Of a stretch of DNA of 59,419 nt, positions 1 through 14,784 are shown piece by piece. A program made the translations under genes and the position numbers. Origin of the DNA: Anaeromyces robustus (taxonomy: Eukaryota > Neocallimastigomycota > Neocallimastigomycetes > Neocallimastigales > Neocallimastigaceae). The stretch is taken from NCBI GenBank assembly GCA_002104895.1, contig MCFG01000302.1, forward strand, positions 27,501 through 86,919. Direction: 5' to 3'. The number at the start of each line of letters is the position of its first letter. Positions within the stretch are counted from its first letter, which is position 1. The notes under the pieces were generated by a model, which saw only the letters and a program-made list of their open reading frames with translations, ran no database searches and was not told where the DNA came from.

Positions 1-108
1 ATAAATATTCATATTCTATTTCTGGTTTAAACTCTTATATAATAAATTAAATTATTATATATATTAATAAATTAAAAAAAAATATAAAAGTATTTTAATT
101 AAAAAACA

Positions 109-140
<32 letters not shown>
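1..140. other. AT-rich 3' flank with poly-A/T tract
   Basis: This is the downstream flank of the first channel gene, which is read on the minus strand. It is almost pure A/T and includes an uninterrupted run of about 30 A (T on the coding strand) ending one base before the stop codon. The 3'UTR therefore begins in a U-rich run. No other feature is seen. Confidence 0.6.
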
Positions 141-142
<2 letters not shown>

Positions 143-2813
143 ACATAGTTTGAAGTGCCATTATACCCTTTTCAAAACCACTTTTTAATGAATTCAAAGT
201 TTTTTCACGTTTCTTTACATAATCAATTTCATCAAGACATGTTTGATAATGTTGTTTTAACATACTAACTATATAATTTTTATTATTAGCATTTTTTTTA
301 TAAGCATTATAATCAAAAATAGTTGATTCATTTTCTGTTTCACTATTACTTGCACTATTAGCTGTTATAGGTAAAGCTTTAAATGTAGTATGTAATTTAT
401 TTGGGTTATTACTAGTACTAGCTATATTTATATTTGGATTAGAAGCTGAAGCTGAAGGTGATGTTGGTGGATGATTTTCATCATTTTCATTATAAACTTG
501 ATCAGATTCTGGATTCTCAAAAATAGAAGCCAAAGGTTTTCCTAATGAAGATGGATTATCTTTATAAAATCTTTTAATAGTCATTGATGAAGTTAAATTA
601 CCAGAAGTAAAAAGATCACTTTTATTACTCATTATAACCTTTTTTAAATCAGCTGGATCAAATTCTTTTGGAGATTCATATAAAATAGATGATTCTTCTT
701 TTTCTTTTAATTTTTCCGGTTGACTTTCTGATTGATTTACAGGTTGATTTATAGATTGATTTACAGGTAGATTTTCTGATTTATTTTCTGGTTGATTTTC
801 TAATTTATTTTCTGGTTGATTATCTTGTTCATTTAAATCATCTTCATCATCACCATGATTACTATTAGGATTACTTGTTGGATTATTTGTACTATTACTA
901 TTACTATTAGTAAAACTAAAATCTTTACTATCTTTAGTATCAAATGAAGTTATTTGGTTTCCATTAATAAGTGGAGAAATTGAAGATGATATAGAAGCTT
1001 CTTCCTTTTTATTTTCTGGAACTGACAATAAAGTAGACTTTTTTTTATTATATGTACCTGAACTTTCATCGTGTAATGGAACAATATATCTACCTTGATT
1101 ATCAAAATTTTTATTGCTATTATTTTTACCTTTTTCTTTTCCTTTACTTTTTTTACTTTTATTTTTACTTTCTTGATTATTTTCATCATCAGTATTGGAT
1201 CCTTTACTTTTATTAATAGAATTATTCTTTTTACCTAACTTTGATAATTTGTTTTTTTTATTATTGCCAACACCTGAAAGAAATTGACCCATATTGAAAA
1301 ATCTTTTTTTATGTTTTTTAGCAGCATCTTTTGTAGCTGTACTTTTTGTATCATGAATAATTAAAGTAATCATTTTTGTTGTAATCACAATAGATGGAAG
1401 TGAATATAAGATTGGTGTTGCACCAAAAGCAATAGTAGCCATGATTTTACCAAAATAAGTATTAACTACTTGATCTCCGAAACCCAAAGTTGTCATTGTC
1501 ATAAAAGTATACCAAAACGCATCAAGATTAGATTGTAATTCACAGGAGGGACTATTTTCATCAATAGTACCATTTTTATACTGACGTCTCCAATTTCGTC
1601 CTTCTTGATCCAAAGTACATTTTGATAAATCAGCATAAAATATAACTCTTGAACAAAAAATCATTACAATAAAATAAATTATTATAACAGAAATTATTTC
1701 ATAAATGGATTCTTTTGTTGCCCTGATAATAATATGGAAAAACTTTGAAATACGATTTCTTAAATAGTAAAAGATATATAAAGCGGTATATAATCGACAA
1801 CAAAGTAAAAGGAATGAAATTAAACCATAATGATTAATATTGATAAGACGACATTGTGGGAATATTTCTTCTACAAAAAATGGAAGACATCCAAGAATTA
1901 CCATTATTTCCGAAAAGCTTAAGAATCCTTTATAAAGTTTAAATAAATTTTTAGTAACCTTTATATCTTTATAATTAATAATTTCATTTTTTCCATCTTT
2001 TTGATTTTTAGTAGAAGTTGCTGCTTCTAACATAGCTAAATGACGTCTTTTACGAATTGGATATAGTATAAGATCTGCTAATAAATATAAACAAAGTTGT
2101 ATTGTAAATATTAAAGACACTATACGCCATGCTTTTCTTGCTGAGTTTGTATCTTGTACCATTAATTGTGTAGAATAACATTCTAAAAATACTGAAAGAT
2201 ATAATATAATAGCATGATAAATATTTAATACCATAGCAAGCCATGACTCCCGGGGATTATAAATTGCATCTGTAAAGGCATGATTAAACATTTTTGAAAT
2301 ATGTTTTTGAAGATTAGTGATATCGTCTTCATCTTCATCTCTTAGCATATTTGGTTGACTTTTACTGATACCATCTTTTAAAGGTGTTGTACTATCAGCA
2401 GACTTTAATGGTAATGAAGTATTTGGTTGTAAATGATTTGTGGTTGTATCAACACTAAGAAAATCAAAACTCTTAGTAACATTATTTGATTTATCAGGAA
2501 TACGAAGAACTGAATTTTTTCTATTTTTAATATTTTCTGTTTTTTCTTTGGTGGTTTTATTTTTTTCTTTGGTAGTTTTTTCTTTAGATTCAACTTTAGG
2601 ATCAACAAATAAATTTTTTAATTTATTAACATCACTTATTCTCTTTGTATCCGAATTTAAGGTATAATTACCTAATGATGCTGTTGTTAATTCAATTTTT
2701 GGAAAATTCTCAAAATTCTCAATATCAGTTGTCCCTTTACTTGATGTTAATTCAATTTTTGGTAAATTCTCATGGTTATTAGAATCAGAAGTGTCATTAT
2801 TTGATGTTGACAT
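141..2813 (-). CDS. Divergent six-TM potassium channel, intronless (kch1)
   Basis: Predicted 890-aa plasma-membrane cation channel subunit, presumably assembling as a tetramer. The ATG at 2813 is chosen because the codon two further upstream is TTG. Residues 1-185 are a Ser/Asn/Lys-rich cytoplasmic tail. S1 starts near W191, and S2, S3 (with a PFFVEE motif) and S4 follow. S4 is nearly uncharged: one Arg (R340), where relatives have an Arg at every third position. The pore helix leads to the filter TLGFGD (about residues 442-447), unlike the usual TVGYGD. After S6 comes a long Lys-, Asn- and acid-rich tail with degenerate Gln-Pro/Asn repeats, ending in a helical segment with Y856, C859 and E862 shared by the other four copies. 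No cyclic-nucleotide-binding domain is apparent. The gene has no introns, while its relatives have three to five. It diverges from kch2 across 2.8 kb. The family call is strong; gating and selectivity are inferred. Confidence 0.85.
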
Positions 2814-2852
2814 TTTCAATTATTATATTTTTGATTTTTTGTTATAATTTTT

Positions 2853-2889
<37 letters not shown>

Positions 2890-4923
2890 GATTTGTTTTT
2901 AAATTATGAAAACTAATTAAATTATAGATTGGTTCTTATATTATTAAAATATATAGAATAAAAAAATATATATATAATTGAATTTTTATTACAAGTACCT
3001 TAAGTTTATTTTTTTATTTATTTATTAACACAAGTATTAATTATTTTATTTGAATTTATAATTTTAAATATATTTTTTATTGAATTTTATAAATTTCAAC
3101 TATTAAATATTATATCTGATGCATTTATAGAATTTTAATATCATAAATATTTAATAAATGAAAATCTTCTCTTTATCTTTATTATTATTATAATTGTTTT
3201 TCTTTTTTTCTTTTTTATCTTTCCAATTAAATTGATATAAATTTTATATGAATTTAATTTATATAAAATGAAATGTTTAAATTTATGAATTTATTGTATT
3301 GTTATTATTATTTTATTTTTATTTCATTTTATTTTACTTTTTATTTTTATTTTTATTACTATTGGTATATTATATTTTTTTTATTTTTATTATCTTTATA
3401 TTTTTTCTATTAACTAATAATTGAGTTAACCACCTTATTATTTAAATTAGTTGTATTTATTTTTAAACTTATATTTTCTTATCTTTTATTTTATATTTAT
3501 TTTGTTTTATATAAAAATTGAAAATAAAATTATATCATTTCTATTCAATAACCATTAATTTATCTCAATTTCATAGTATATATAAAAAAAATTCTTAATT
3601 TATGAAATTTTTAAAATTAATACTTCAAAGAAAATCATGTAAAAACTTTAAAATTTCAAAATGAATTTTCTTTTTTTTTTTTTTTTTTTTTTTTTATTAT
3701 TACAAATAGAAAAAAATATAGAAAACAAAATTTAAAATGAAAAATTTATACAAAAAAAAAAATTAAATATATAACTTTATATATATCAATTTATTTTAAT
3801 ATAACAAAAAAAAATTTTTTAAAAAACTTTTTTACCAAAATTATTATTTATCTTTCATTAATATATAAAAAATAGAATAATATTTCTTTCCCAAATAATA
3901 AATATTAATATTAATATGAATATTTATCATTATTTAACATAATTTTTTTATTTAATAATTATCAAAAATTAAAGAATAATAAAAAAATAATAAAACTTAA
4001 TAAAAATTAAAATAACTTCAAATATTATTTATTATTAAATCATAAAAGAATGGGAATTCTTTGTTATTGAAATATAGACGAAAATTGTATATTAAATACA
4101 TATTACATTACATTATTAATTATGATAAAATAAATAAATAAAAAAAAAAAAAGAGTTATATTGCAGTTACACTATATAAAAAATGTTATTAATAAGAAAA
4201 AATATTTTTACTATGCAAATAATAAAAATAATTACAAAAAAATAAAAAAGAAAAAAAAAAGTAACCAACAAACTTTAATTATATATATAACAATTAAATA
4301 ATATTTAAAATAGAATTATTAATTATAGAATATAGTATAATAAATAATAAATATATTCATTTTATATTAGTTTTAGAAAAATGGATAAATTTTTATAGAA
4401 GAAACTTTAATTTCTTAACCATATTTGTTGTATCATCTTAATAAATACATTAAAATTTAAAAAAATTTTAAAGCCACATAAATATTGTATTAACAAATAC
4501 TTGAAAAATTAAAAGAGATATTTCTAAAAGAAAAAAAAAAAAAAAAAAAAAAAAAAAAGAAAAAAAAGATATTGAAATGTAAAAAACAAAATAAAATAAA
4601 ATAAAACAAAATAAAATAAAATAATTAATAATTGAATAACAGTAAAATAATAATAAAATAATTAATATATGAATAACAGTAAAATAATAATATATTAAAA
4701 TTCAAGAAGAATATTTGTTATTTACCATTATTTAATAAAAATAAGATAGATTATTTTTTTTTTGTTTGGTTATTATTTTTTAAATATTTAATATATTTTT
4801 AATTAATTAGTAAAAATAAAAAAAATTTTTTTTAATTATATATATATTTTTCCTTTTTATTTATATAATAATAGAAATATTGTATAAATTTTCTTTTTTT
4901 TTTTTTTTAATAATTGTTACTAT

Positions 4924-4954
<31 letters not shown>

Positions 4955-5603
4955 GAAAACATTTGATTGAAAATAAAATAAAATAAAACAAAATAAAAAT
5001 TAAAAAGAAATATAAAGGAAAATTTGAGATAAAAAAAATAAATTAAAAATATATAATATAAAAGTAATGAAAAGATAAACAAAATAAAAAAAATCAACAA
5101 ATAATCAATAATAATGATTATATAACCTAATAAAAAATTGAAAATAATTAAAATATAATTACAAGTATATAATAATAATATAATAGTAACAAACATAAGT
5201 ATTAATTATAAATAAAGTAAAATAAGGTAAATTTTATAATCTTTCTTATTTTTTATACAAATAAAAATGTAATTCTATATATTCATGTATTTTTAATATT
5301 ATATATTACATATATTATTAGCAATTAATATAAAAATAAATTATTTAGTATTACAAATATTACTCTTATAATTTTTATCTTTTTTATATCATGTTTAATA
5401 TTATTTTTTATAATTATCAATACTTAGAATATTTAAATTATATATATATCTCATAAAATAAACTTGTTACTTTAAATAACATTAAATATAAATTCTTTTA
5501 TATACTAATATATTTTTATACTCATAAATAATTTTTATTAATATATTTTAATAATTGATATTTAATTATTATCGATTTAAAATATCTTCATAATTAATAG
5601 AAA
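2814..5603. other. Intergenic region between divergent channel genes
   Basis: About 2.8 kb lies between the start codons of two divergently read channel genes and should hold both promoters. It is nearly all A/T with homopolymer runs (for example around 3670-3695, 4531-4557 and 4931-4954) and simple AAAAT-type repeats near 4590-4625. Open frames here encode only Phe/Ile/Tyr/Lys low-complexity peptides. No RNA gene or mobile element is recognised. Confidence 0.5.
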
Positions 5604-6654
5604 ATGTATTCACAAGCATATCAAGATAAATATGTTAACGCAGTAAAATTGCTTGCACTTCAACATAATAATTCTCAACAAGGTATAAAAACAAAGCCAA
5701 CACGTAGTAGAAGTGGATATGGATTTGATGGTAGAGTTAGAGATAAAAGATATGATAATCTTTTTGATAGTAAATTTGCAAAATATTTAAAACGTTATAT
5801 GGAAGTTATTGTTACTTTATCAGTATTAGCTTTTAATTTCCAAACTTTACCTATATTACGTCGTACTCAAACAGCAAGAGATTTTTGGCATTGGTTAGAA
5901 CTTTTCTTCACAGTTAATTACATCATTGATTGGTTAGTTAAACTTTATTTTTATCCATACTATACTGATGATTCTAATTTAAAGAAAAAAAAGAAAATTG
6001 TTCCAACAAAAAAACAATGGAAATATAAAGGTTATTTTAAAAGTATTAGTACATATATTAATTTCCTATGTTTTGTTCCATTTTTTTTGGAATTAATGTT
6101 CCCCGAAATCAAATTTGATAATTATGAAAAAGCTTATACAAATTCTTGGATTATTCTATTCTTCCGTTCATTTCGTGCTATAAGATTCTTCCAAATTTTA
6201 TATACATCTCGTACAACCTCAGGTAAAATGATGAATTACGTTATATTGTCACTAAAAATGGCTTATCCAGGTATTATTACCTTTATTATTATAATTGCAG
6301 TTGCTTTCCTTTGTTTTGCTGGTATCTATTATTACATCGAAATTACATATTGTGAAGTTAATAGTGAAAATGTAAAGTATAAATATATATACTATCAATT
6401 AATATTAATAATATTTTAATTTACTAAAATATAATTAATATAATTATATTTATTAATTATCATAATATATATATATATAATTATAGAAATGGGTTTTCAA
6501 AGAAGATGGTTTTGATTTAAAAGTTTATAAAGGAGACGATTGTTCAGTGTATGTATCATATATATATGTGTGTTAATATAGATATAATATCAATTTTTTC
6601 AATTTTATTTATTATTAACTATTAATTTTAATTATTGTTTTAAATAAATAATTA

Positions 6655-6706
<52 letters not shown>

Positions 6707-6918
6707 TTCATCATCATCATTATCATTATTACTATTCTTGTTGTTATTGGTTATTATTGTTGTTTATTTAAATAAAGTCAAAGTATTATAGATTCATTAT
6801 GGTATACTCTTATTGCACTTTCTACTATAGGTTATGGTGATTATATACCATTTTCTGTAAGTTGCATCATTTAATCTATAATTTAATTATATATAATATA
6901 TATATATATTTTTAAAAA

Positions 6919-6984
<66 letters not shown>

Positions 6985-6996
6985 ATTATTATAAAT

Positions 6997-7063
<67 letters not shown>

Positions 7064-8394
7064 TTAGGCTTTTGGAAGAGTAGCTACTTCTGTTGGTGTT
7101 ATGGTAAATATAATATTAATACTAATTAGCAATATTATATATCAAAAATTCGAAAAATATATATATTAAGTATTTATTATTCATATATAATTAATTATTA
7201 TATTATATAATATATGTGAAAAACTAGTGTTGTCTTTTTATTTTTGCTTTGCCAACTATTTCTATTAGTTCTTTCCTTTCTAAGCTTTTAATTGAAATTC
7301 ATAATAATAATTCTATATCTAAAGTTACTGAAAAATTAAATGAATTGACAATAAGTCATCGTAAACAAGATATGACTATTTTAAATAATTTATATACTAT
7401 TAAATCTGGTATTAAATCCAATAATCCAGTTACACTTTTCGAAATATTTAAAAATGATAATGTCACGGATAATACAAATAATACAAAACCAAAATTAGAA
7501 AAACGTCGTTCTCTAAATCAATATATAAAAGAAACTATGAAAAATAATAACCCTGATTCAACAGCAGCATCTATAAATGCAAATAAAAATGCTACTCTAA
7601 ATGAAGATACAGTCAATAGTAGCAAATTATTACAAGTTAATTTACCTAAAAATGTGGCACGATTCCCAAATTTAGAAAGTATCATTGTAGGTAACTATGA
7701 TGATAACTTTTATACCATTCAATCAATAGGAGATGACAGTAGTACACATACTACTAATGTTAATTTATCAACTATGTTTAATGCTGCCACAAATTTGAAA
7801 ACAAATCAAGAAAATCAAACAAATAAAACAAATCAAGAAAATCAAAAAAGTCCAACGGAAGCTTCTGCAACTAGTCCTAACAGTAATAAGCATACTACTT
7901 TCGATCCAAAAGCATTGGATTTAGAAGAAATGGACTTTGACGATGAAGATGGAGATGATGATGAATCAGTTTCTGAATCAGATGATGATGATGACTCTGA
8001 TTCATCAACAGATAGTGCAGTTCGTGAAAAAATTAAACAATTAAATAAAAAATCACAAGCTCCTACAAATTTAGTTAATCTTCCAAAAAGTTTTGAAGTT
8101 AATTCTAAATCTAATGAAGAATATTATCATCAAAATACTGTAACGTCATATGCTACTAATACAAATACAGAAATAACAGAAGATATAGATGGTGAAAATG
8201 AAGCCATTACAGCAGAAGATGTAAGTTTTTCAGTGGATATGTTTGAAAAAATTATGGTTGATTATAAAAATATTTGCCGTAATGAAATTGAACATTTAGC
8301 AAATCGATATAAAAAAGTTCAAAAAGTTAAAGAAAAATATGAGGAAGCTGCTATTTTCCAAGAATTATTTGATAGAGATATATTAAAAAAGTAA
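5604..8394 (+). CDS. Six-TM Kv-type potassium channel, 5 exons (kch2)
   Basis: Rebuilt exons 5604-6371, 6487-6548, 6778-6856, 7068-7103 and 7228-8394 give 703 aa; every junction is GT/AG and the frame closes. S1 is about residues 65-85, S2 97-117, S3 150-167 and S4 181-200 with R188, R191 and R194 at three-residue spacing, a plausible voltage sensor. S5 is 221-245. The pore helix runs from about 279 to the filter TIGYGD (293-298), and S6 is about 308-335. This is the most canonical member of the cluster. The S2-S3 loop is Lys-rich. The cytoplasmic tail is Asn/Thr-rich with an Asp/Glu/Ser stretch. It ends in a predicted helix carrying Y661, C665 and E668, the motif shared with the other copies. 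The expected role is voltage-gated K+ flux across the plasma membrane. It lacks the S3 intron found in kch3-5. Two introns contain TTA and TTTA arrays. Confidence 0.87.
6653..6706. repeat. (TTA)n microsatellite in kch2 intron 2
   Basis: About 17 uninterrupted TTA/ATT units lie inside the 229-bp second intron of kch2, followed by imperfect TCA/TTA units to about 6730. The array probably varies in length between individuals. Confidence 0.8.
6920..7066. repeat. (TTA)n then (TTTA)n arrays in kch2 intron 3
   Basis: The third intron of kch2 carries a TTA array (about 6920-6981) and then a TTTA array (about 7000-7066) that runs directly into the AG acceptor. The pyrimidine tract of this acceptor is thus made of repeat units. 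Slippage here would change acceptor context but not the coding frame. Confidence 0.8.
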
Positions 8395-9229
8395 AAAAAG
8401 TAAAAAGTAAAAAGTAAAAAAAGAAAAAAGAAAAAAAAAATATAGATTTATTATAAAATGAATGAAATATTTATAATAAAATTTTTATAATTTATACTAA
8501 ATATTTATTATATACAATATAATATGTAGTTATGTATATATGATTTTTAATTAATTTATTTTGAGAAAAAAAAATAAAATAAAATAAAATAAAAATAAAA
8601 AATTTTTTAAAATAATATAATAGTAATAATTATTAATTAATTATAATTAATTTTAATAAAAATAAAAATAGAAATTAAAAAAAAAAAAAAAAAAAAATTA
8701 AAAAATAAAATAAAATAATAAATGCTATCGAAAAAAAAAAAAGAAAAAAGAAAAAATATTATACAAATAAAATATCTTAAACAAAAGAAAATAAAATACT
8801 ATCAAAATAATTAAATAAAATATTACAAAGAAAATAATAAAACACGATATATTTTCACAATATTAGAAATGATTTTCTAATTACATATTTTTTTAAAAAA
8901 AAAAAGTAATAATAATAATTATAATAATAATATCTACTTAACTGTCATTTTTTAATTTCTTTTTTGTTTTACTTTTTATTTTTATTTTTATTTTTATTCG
9001 TTTTGTTTCTATTTTTATTTTTATTTTTCTTTATTTCTGTTGTTTTATTTTATTATTTACTTTTTTTTATAATTTTTTTTTTTTCTTTTTTTTCACTTTA
9101 AAAAAAATTCTCAGTTATATATATATATATATTATGATTAACATTTTATAGTTACATTTATATTTTATGAAAATTTTATAATTATTCATAAATGAATTAT
9201 AAATGAATCATATTTATATTTTTTTTTTA

Positions 9230-9264
<35 letters not shown>

Positions 9265-9931
9265 ATAATTACTTTGTTTATTCTTAAATTATAATATGTT
9301 TTTAATATTTTATTTTTATTATATTATGTATTATTTATTATTATTTATGATTATATTAATTATATGCAATATAATAATAAATTATTTAAAAACAAAATAA
9401 AAAAAAATAAAAGAATATTTCTTAATAAATAAAAAAAAAATTCTATTATATAATAGATTAAATAATTAAAAAGTTATATATAATATGATTAAAAATTAGA
9501 TAAAAATTAAAAAATTAAAAAATTAAAAAAAAAAAAAAAAAATAAAAATAAAAATAAAAGAATTAATATTTTTTTTTTTAGTAAACTTTTTTAATTTTTT
9601 ATAATATTATTTTAATTTCTCTGCTCTGGTTTTATATATATTCTTTTATTTATTATTTTTTTATTTCTATATTTATTTACTCTATTATGATTATTAAGTT
9701 TTTGTTTTAATATTTTATATGTATATATATATATAATACCATTATTTTCTTTAGTAATTATTATTTTAATAATATTTTTTGTTTCTTTTTTTTTTTTTTT
9801 TCGTTGTTGTTATTGTTATTGTTTCTATTTATTTTTTTATTTTCCTCTTTTTTCATTTTTTAATTATTTAATTTCATATTACTACATTTTAAAAATATTC
9901 CAAAATTTTAATTTTTTTTTTTTTATTAAAC
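8395..9931. other. Intergenic region between convergent channel genes
   Basis: About 1.5 kb separates the stop codons of kch2 (+) and kch3 (-), so it should hold two 3' ends. It contains A- and T-homopolymers, AAAAT units and a facing T-run/A-run pair around 9222-9264. No gene-like sequence is seen. Confidence 0.5.
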
Positions 9932-12210
9932 TTATTTCTTTTTATGATTTAAAGCATTTACTAAATTAATAGTTTTATCAAGACCATTCATTAATAAATA
10001 TAGAGTACCCGTTTGTTCATCTACTTCACCAATTTCATTATCACAAAATGCATAATATTCCATTGATAATTTGTAAAGTTCTTTACTAATTTCACTAATT
10101 GACATATATTTTACTTCACCCATATTCATATCTACTTCAATTTTGCCTTGACTATTTTTACGACTATGACCAAATTCAGGAGATAAATAACTTGGATCAA
10201 GTTTTCCATCTTCATTTCCTAATTTATCACGTCGATCATTAAAACTTACTGTTGCTTTATGTAAGTTTTTTTGATCTTGAATAATTTTATTAAGTTCGTC
10301 TATCTCTGGATTTTTATTTTCCATTAATTTATTAGATATAGCATATTTAATAGTTGTTGTTGAATCTGGTAATATTTCTTTACTATTACTTATATTAGCA
10401 TTATTATTAATATTGTTACTTTTATTAAACAAATTAGTAATATTTACTGTATCACTTCTTGGATTAGCTATATGTGTCATACCAGAATGACCACCATGAC
10501 CATTTTGTATTGAATAATATTTCAAAAAAGTGTTAGTACTATTCGAAAAGGCTCTAGTAGATATGATATCTTTCAATTCCTTTTTTACTCTCTTTTTACG
10601 AGCTTTTTCAATTTTTTTTTCACATTCTTTAATAGCATTTTCAATAGTTTCATTTTTTTTAAGTTGTACTAGAAATTCCATAAATTCGATAGTCAATATG
10701 GAACTTGGAATTGGAAAAATCATAATTGCAAAAATAATTGTAACTCCAACAACTATTTTACCCGGCGCTGTCATTGGTGTTGTATCACCATAACCAATAC
10801 ATGCTACAGTGACCAAACCCCACCAATATGAATCAATGATGGAAGTACTTTAAAATTATAAAAATAAGAATACAATAAAAAAAAAATAATTAATTAGTAA
10901 AAAATAAAATAATAATAATAATAAATAAATAAATATATATATATATATATATAATAATAATAAATAAATAAATAAATATATATATATATATATATATATA
11001 ATAATAATAATATAAAATTATATAAAAAATTATTAATATTTACACAAGGCATTCTTCTGTTGTATTACCAACAACTCTAAAATATTTCTTTATAATAAAA
11101 TATATAGATATATATATAATATGTAATTTATATTAATAAATTAATATATTTAAAATATTCATTTTTAATTTTTATTATTATTATTATTAATTATTATAAT
11201 TGTTTTTATATATTATTATTTAATTAAAATATAATGATTAATTAAAAATGAATAATTACTTCTGTTTCTGGATTAAATTCACAATCATATGTTTCAGCAA
11301 AGAAAAAGAATCCACAAAAATACATCATACACCATAATACTAAAATGGTAACTGTAATAAGACCATCAGTGGAATTTTTTAATACTTGCAATAATGATGA
11401 CATTTTTATAAATTCTACAAAACGTGTATTAGCAAAATAATAAATAAAACGTATAATTCGGGTATATCTTAAGGCAGATGGTATCCAGTTTAAATAGGAA
11501 CTATAAGTAAGTCTTAAGTGTGGAAATAATAATTCAATAAAGAAAGGAGTTATACCTAATATATATTAATATAATAAATATATGAAATTATTATAATAAT
11601 AAGAATTATATTAATAATTAATTAATTAAAATATATAAAAACCATATAAAATTATTTCATATATCTCTAAATTAATGATATGAAAAAATAAAAAAAATTT
11701 ATAATATATAAAAAATTATTATTTATTACTTATTATATTAATAATTTCAATTTTGCTTTTAAAGAATTTAAAATAATGTGTTACTGAGGAAGTAAGTATT
11801 TCACGTTGTCTTTTAGAACGACTAACGCCTTTTCCTGTTCCACCGCTCATTGTAATGAAACGATAATCAATATCACTTTTATAATTTCTATGAAAATACT
11901 TATCAAATTCTTTTTCACGACCATTAATAGTTATACTGAAAAAAGTATAAAGGATATATCTAAATAGAAGTTCACCTCCTAAATAGGAAGTTATTATAAT
12001 TTCTAAAATCTTTAAAAGTTTCTTATCATCTTTTTCTACTTGATATTGTGGTAGGGTTGAAACATAATATATATAAATTGCTGCTATAATAAAGAAGAAA
12101 TTAAAATAATTTACAATATTCAAAATTGCATGTTCAGAACATAATTTGTCATTATATAATTTATGTATTGCTTTATCCACAAATGAAGAGGATTTTCTTT
12201 TTAATGGCAT
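9932..12210 (-). CDS. Six-TM potassium channel with CIGYGD filter, 4 exons (kch3)
   Basis: Rebuilt exons, in coding order, are 12210-11730, 11555-11260, 11087-11044 and 10847-9932, giving 578 aa. Intron phases are 1, 0 and 2, all GT/AG. S1 is about residues 28-50 and S2 66-90. S3 crosses the first junction and carries TPFFIE at 163-168. S4 has R190, R193 and R196 at three-residue spacing. S5 is about 224-248 and ends in ETYDC. The filter is CIGYGD (290-295): Cys replaces the usual Thr/Ser, as in HCN channels, but Asp is retained after the last Gly. S6 contains FPIPSS, resembling the Kv PxP bend. The tail has TFLKYYS after S6, a KYxxxxKL block, and a terminal helix with Y538, C542 and E545. 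kch4, in the same orientation 2.6 kb upstream, is its closest relative. K+ selectivity should not be assumed. Confidence 0.86.
10921..11005. repeat. TAAA, AT and TAA repeats in kch3 intron 3
   Basis: Two blocks of TAAA plus AT dinucleotide plus TAA repeats sit side by side (about 10921-10960 and 10961-11005), so the composite block appears duplicated inside the last intron of kch3. There is no coding consequence. Confidence 0.6.

Positions 12211-14784
<2,574 letters not shown>

Noticed and set aside
950-2667. Open frames antisense or shifted inside the first channel gene
   Set aside because: They overlap the strongly supported channel frame and encode Lys- or Phe-rich shadow peptides.
4861-5196. 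111-codon minus-strand open frame
   Set aside because: The peptide is almost only Ile, Leu, Phe and Tyr from T/A-rich DNA, with no homology-like pattern or splice context.
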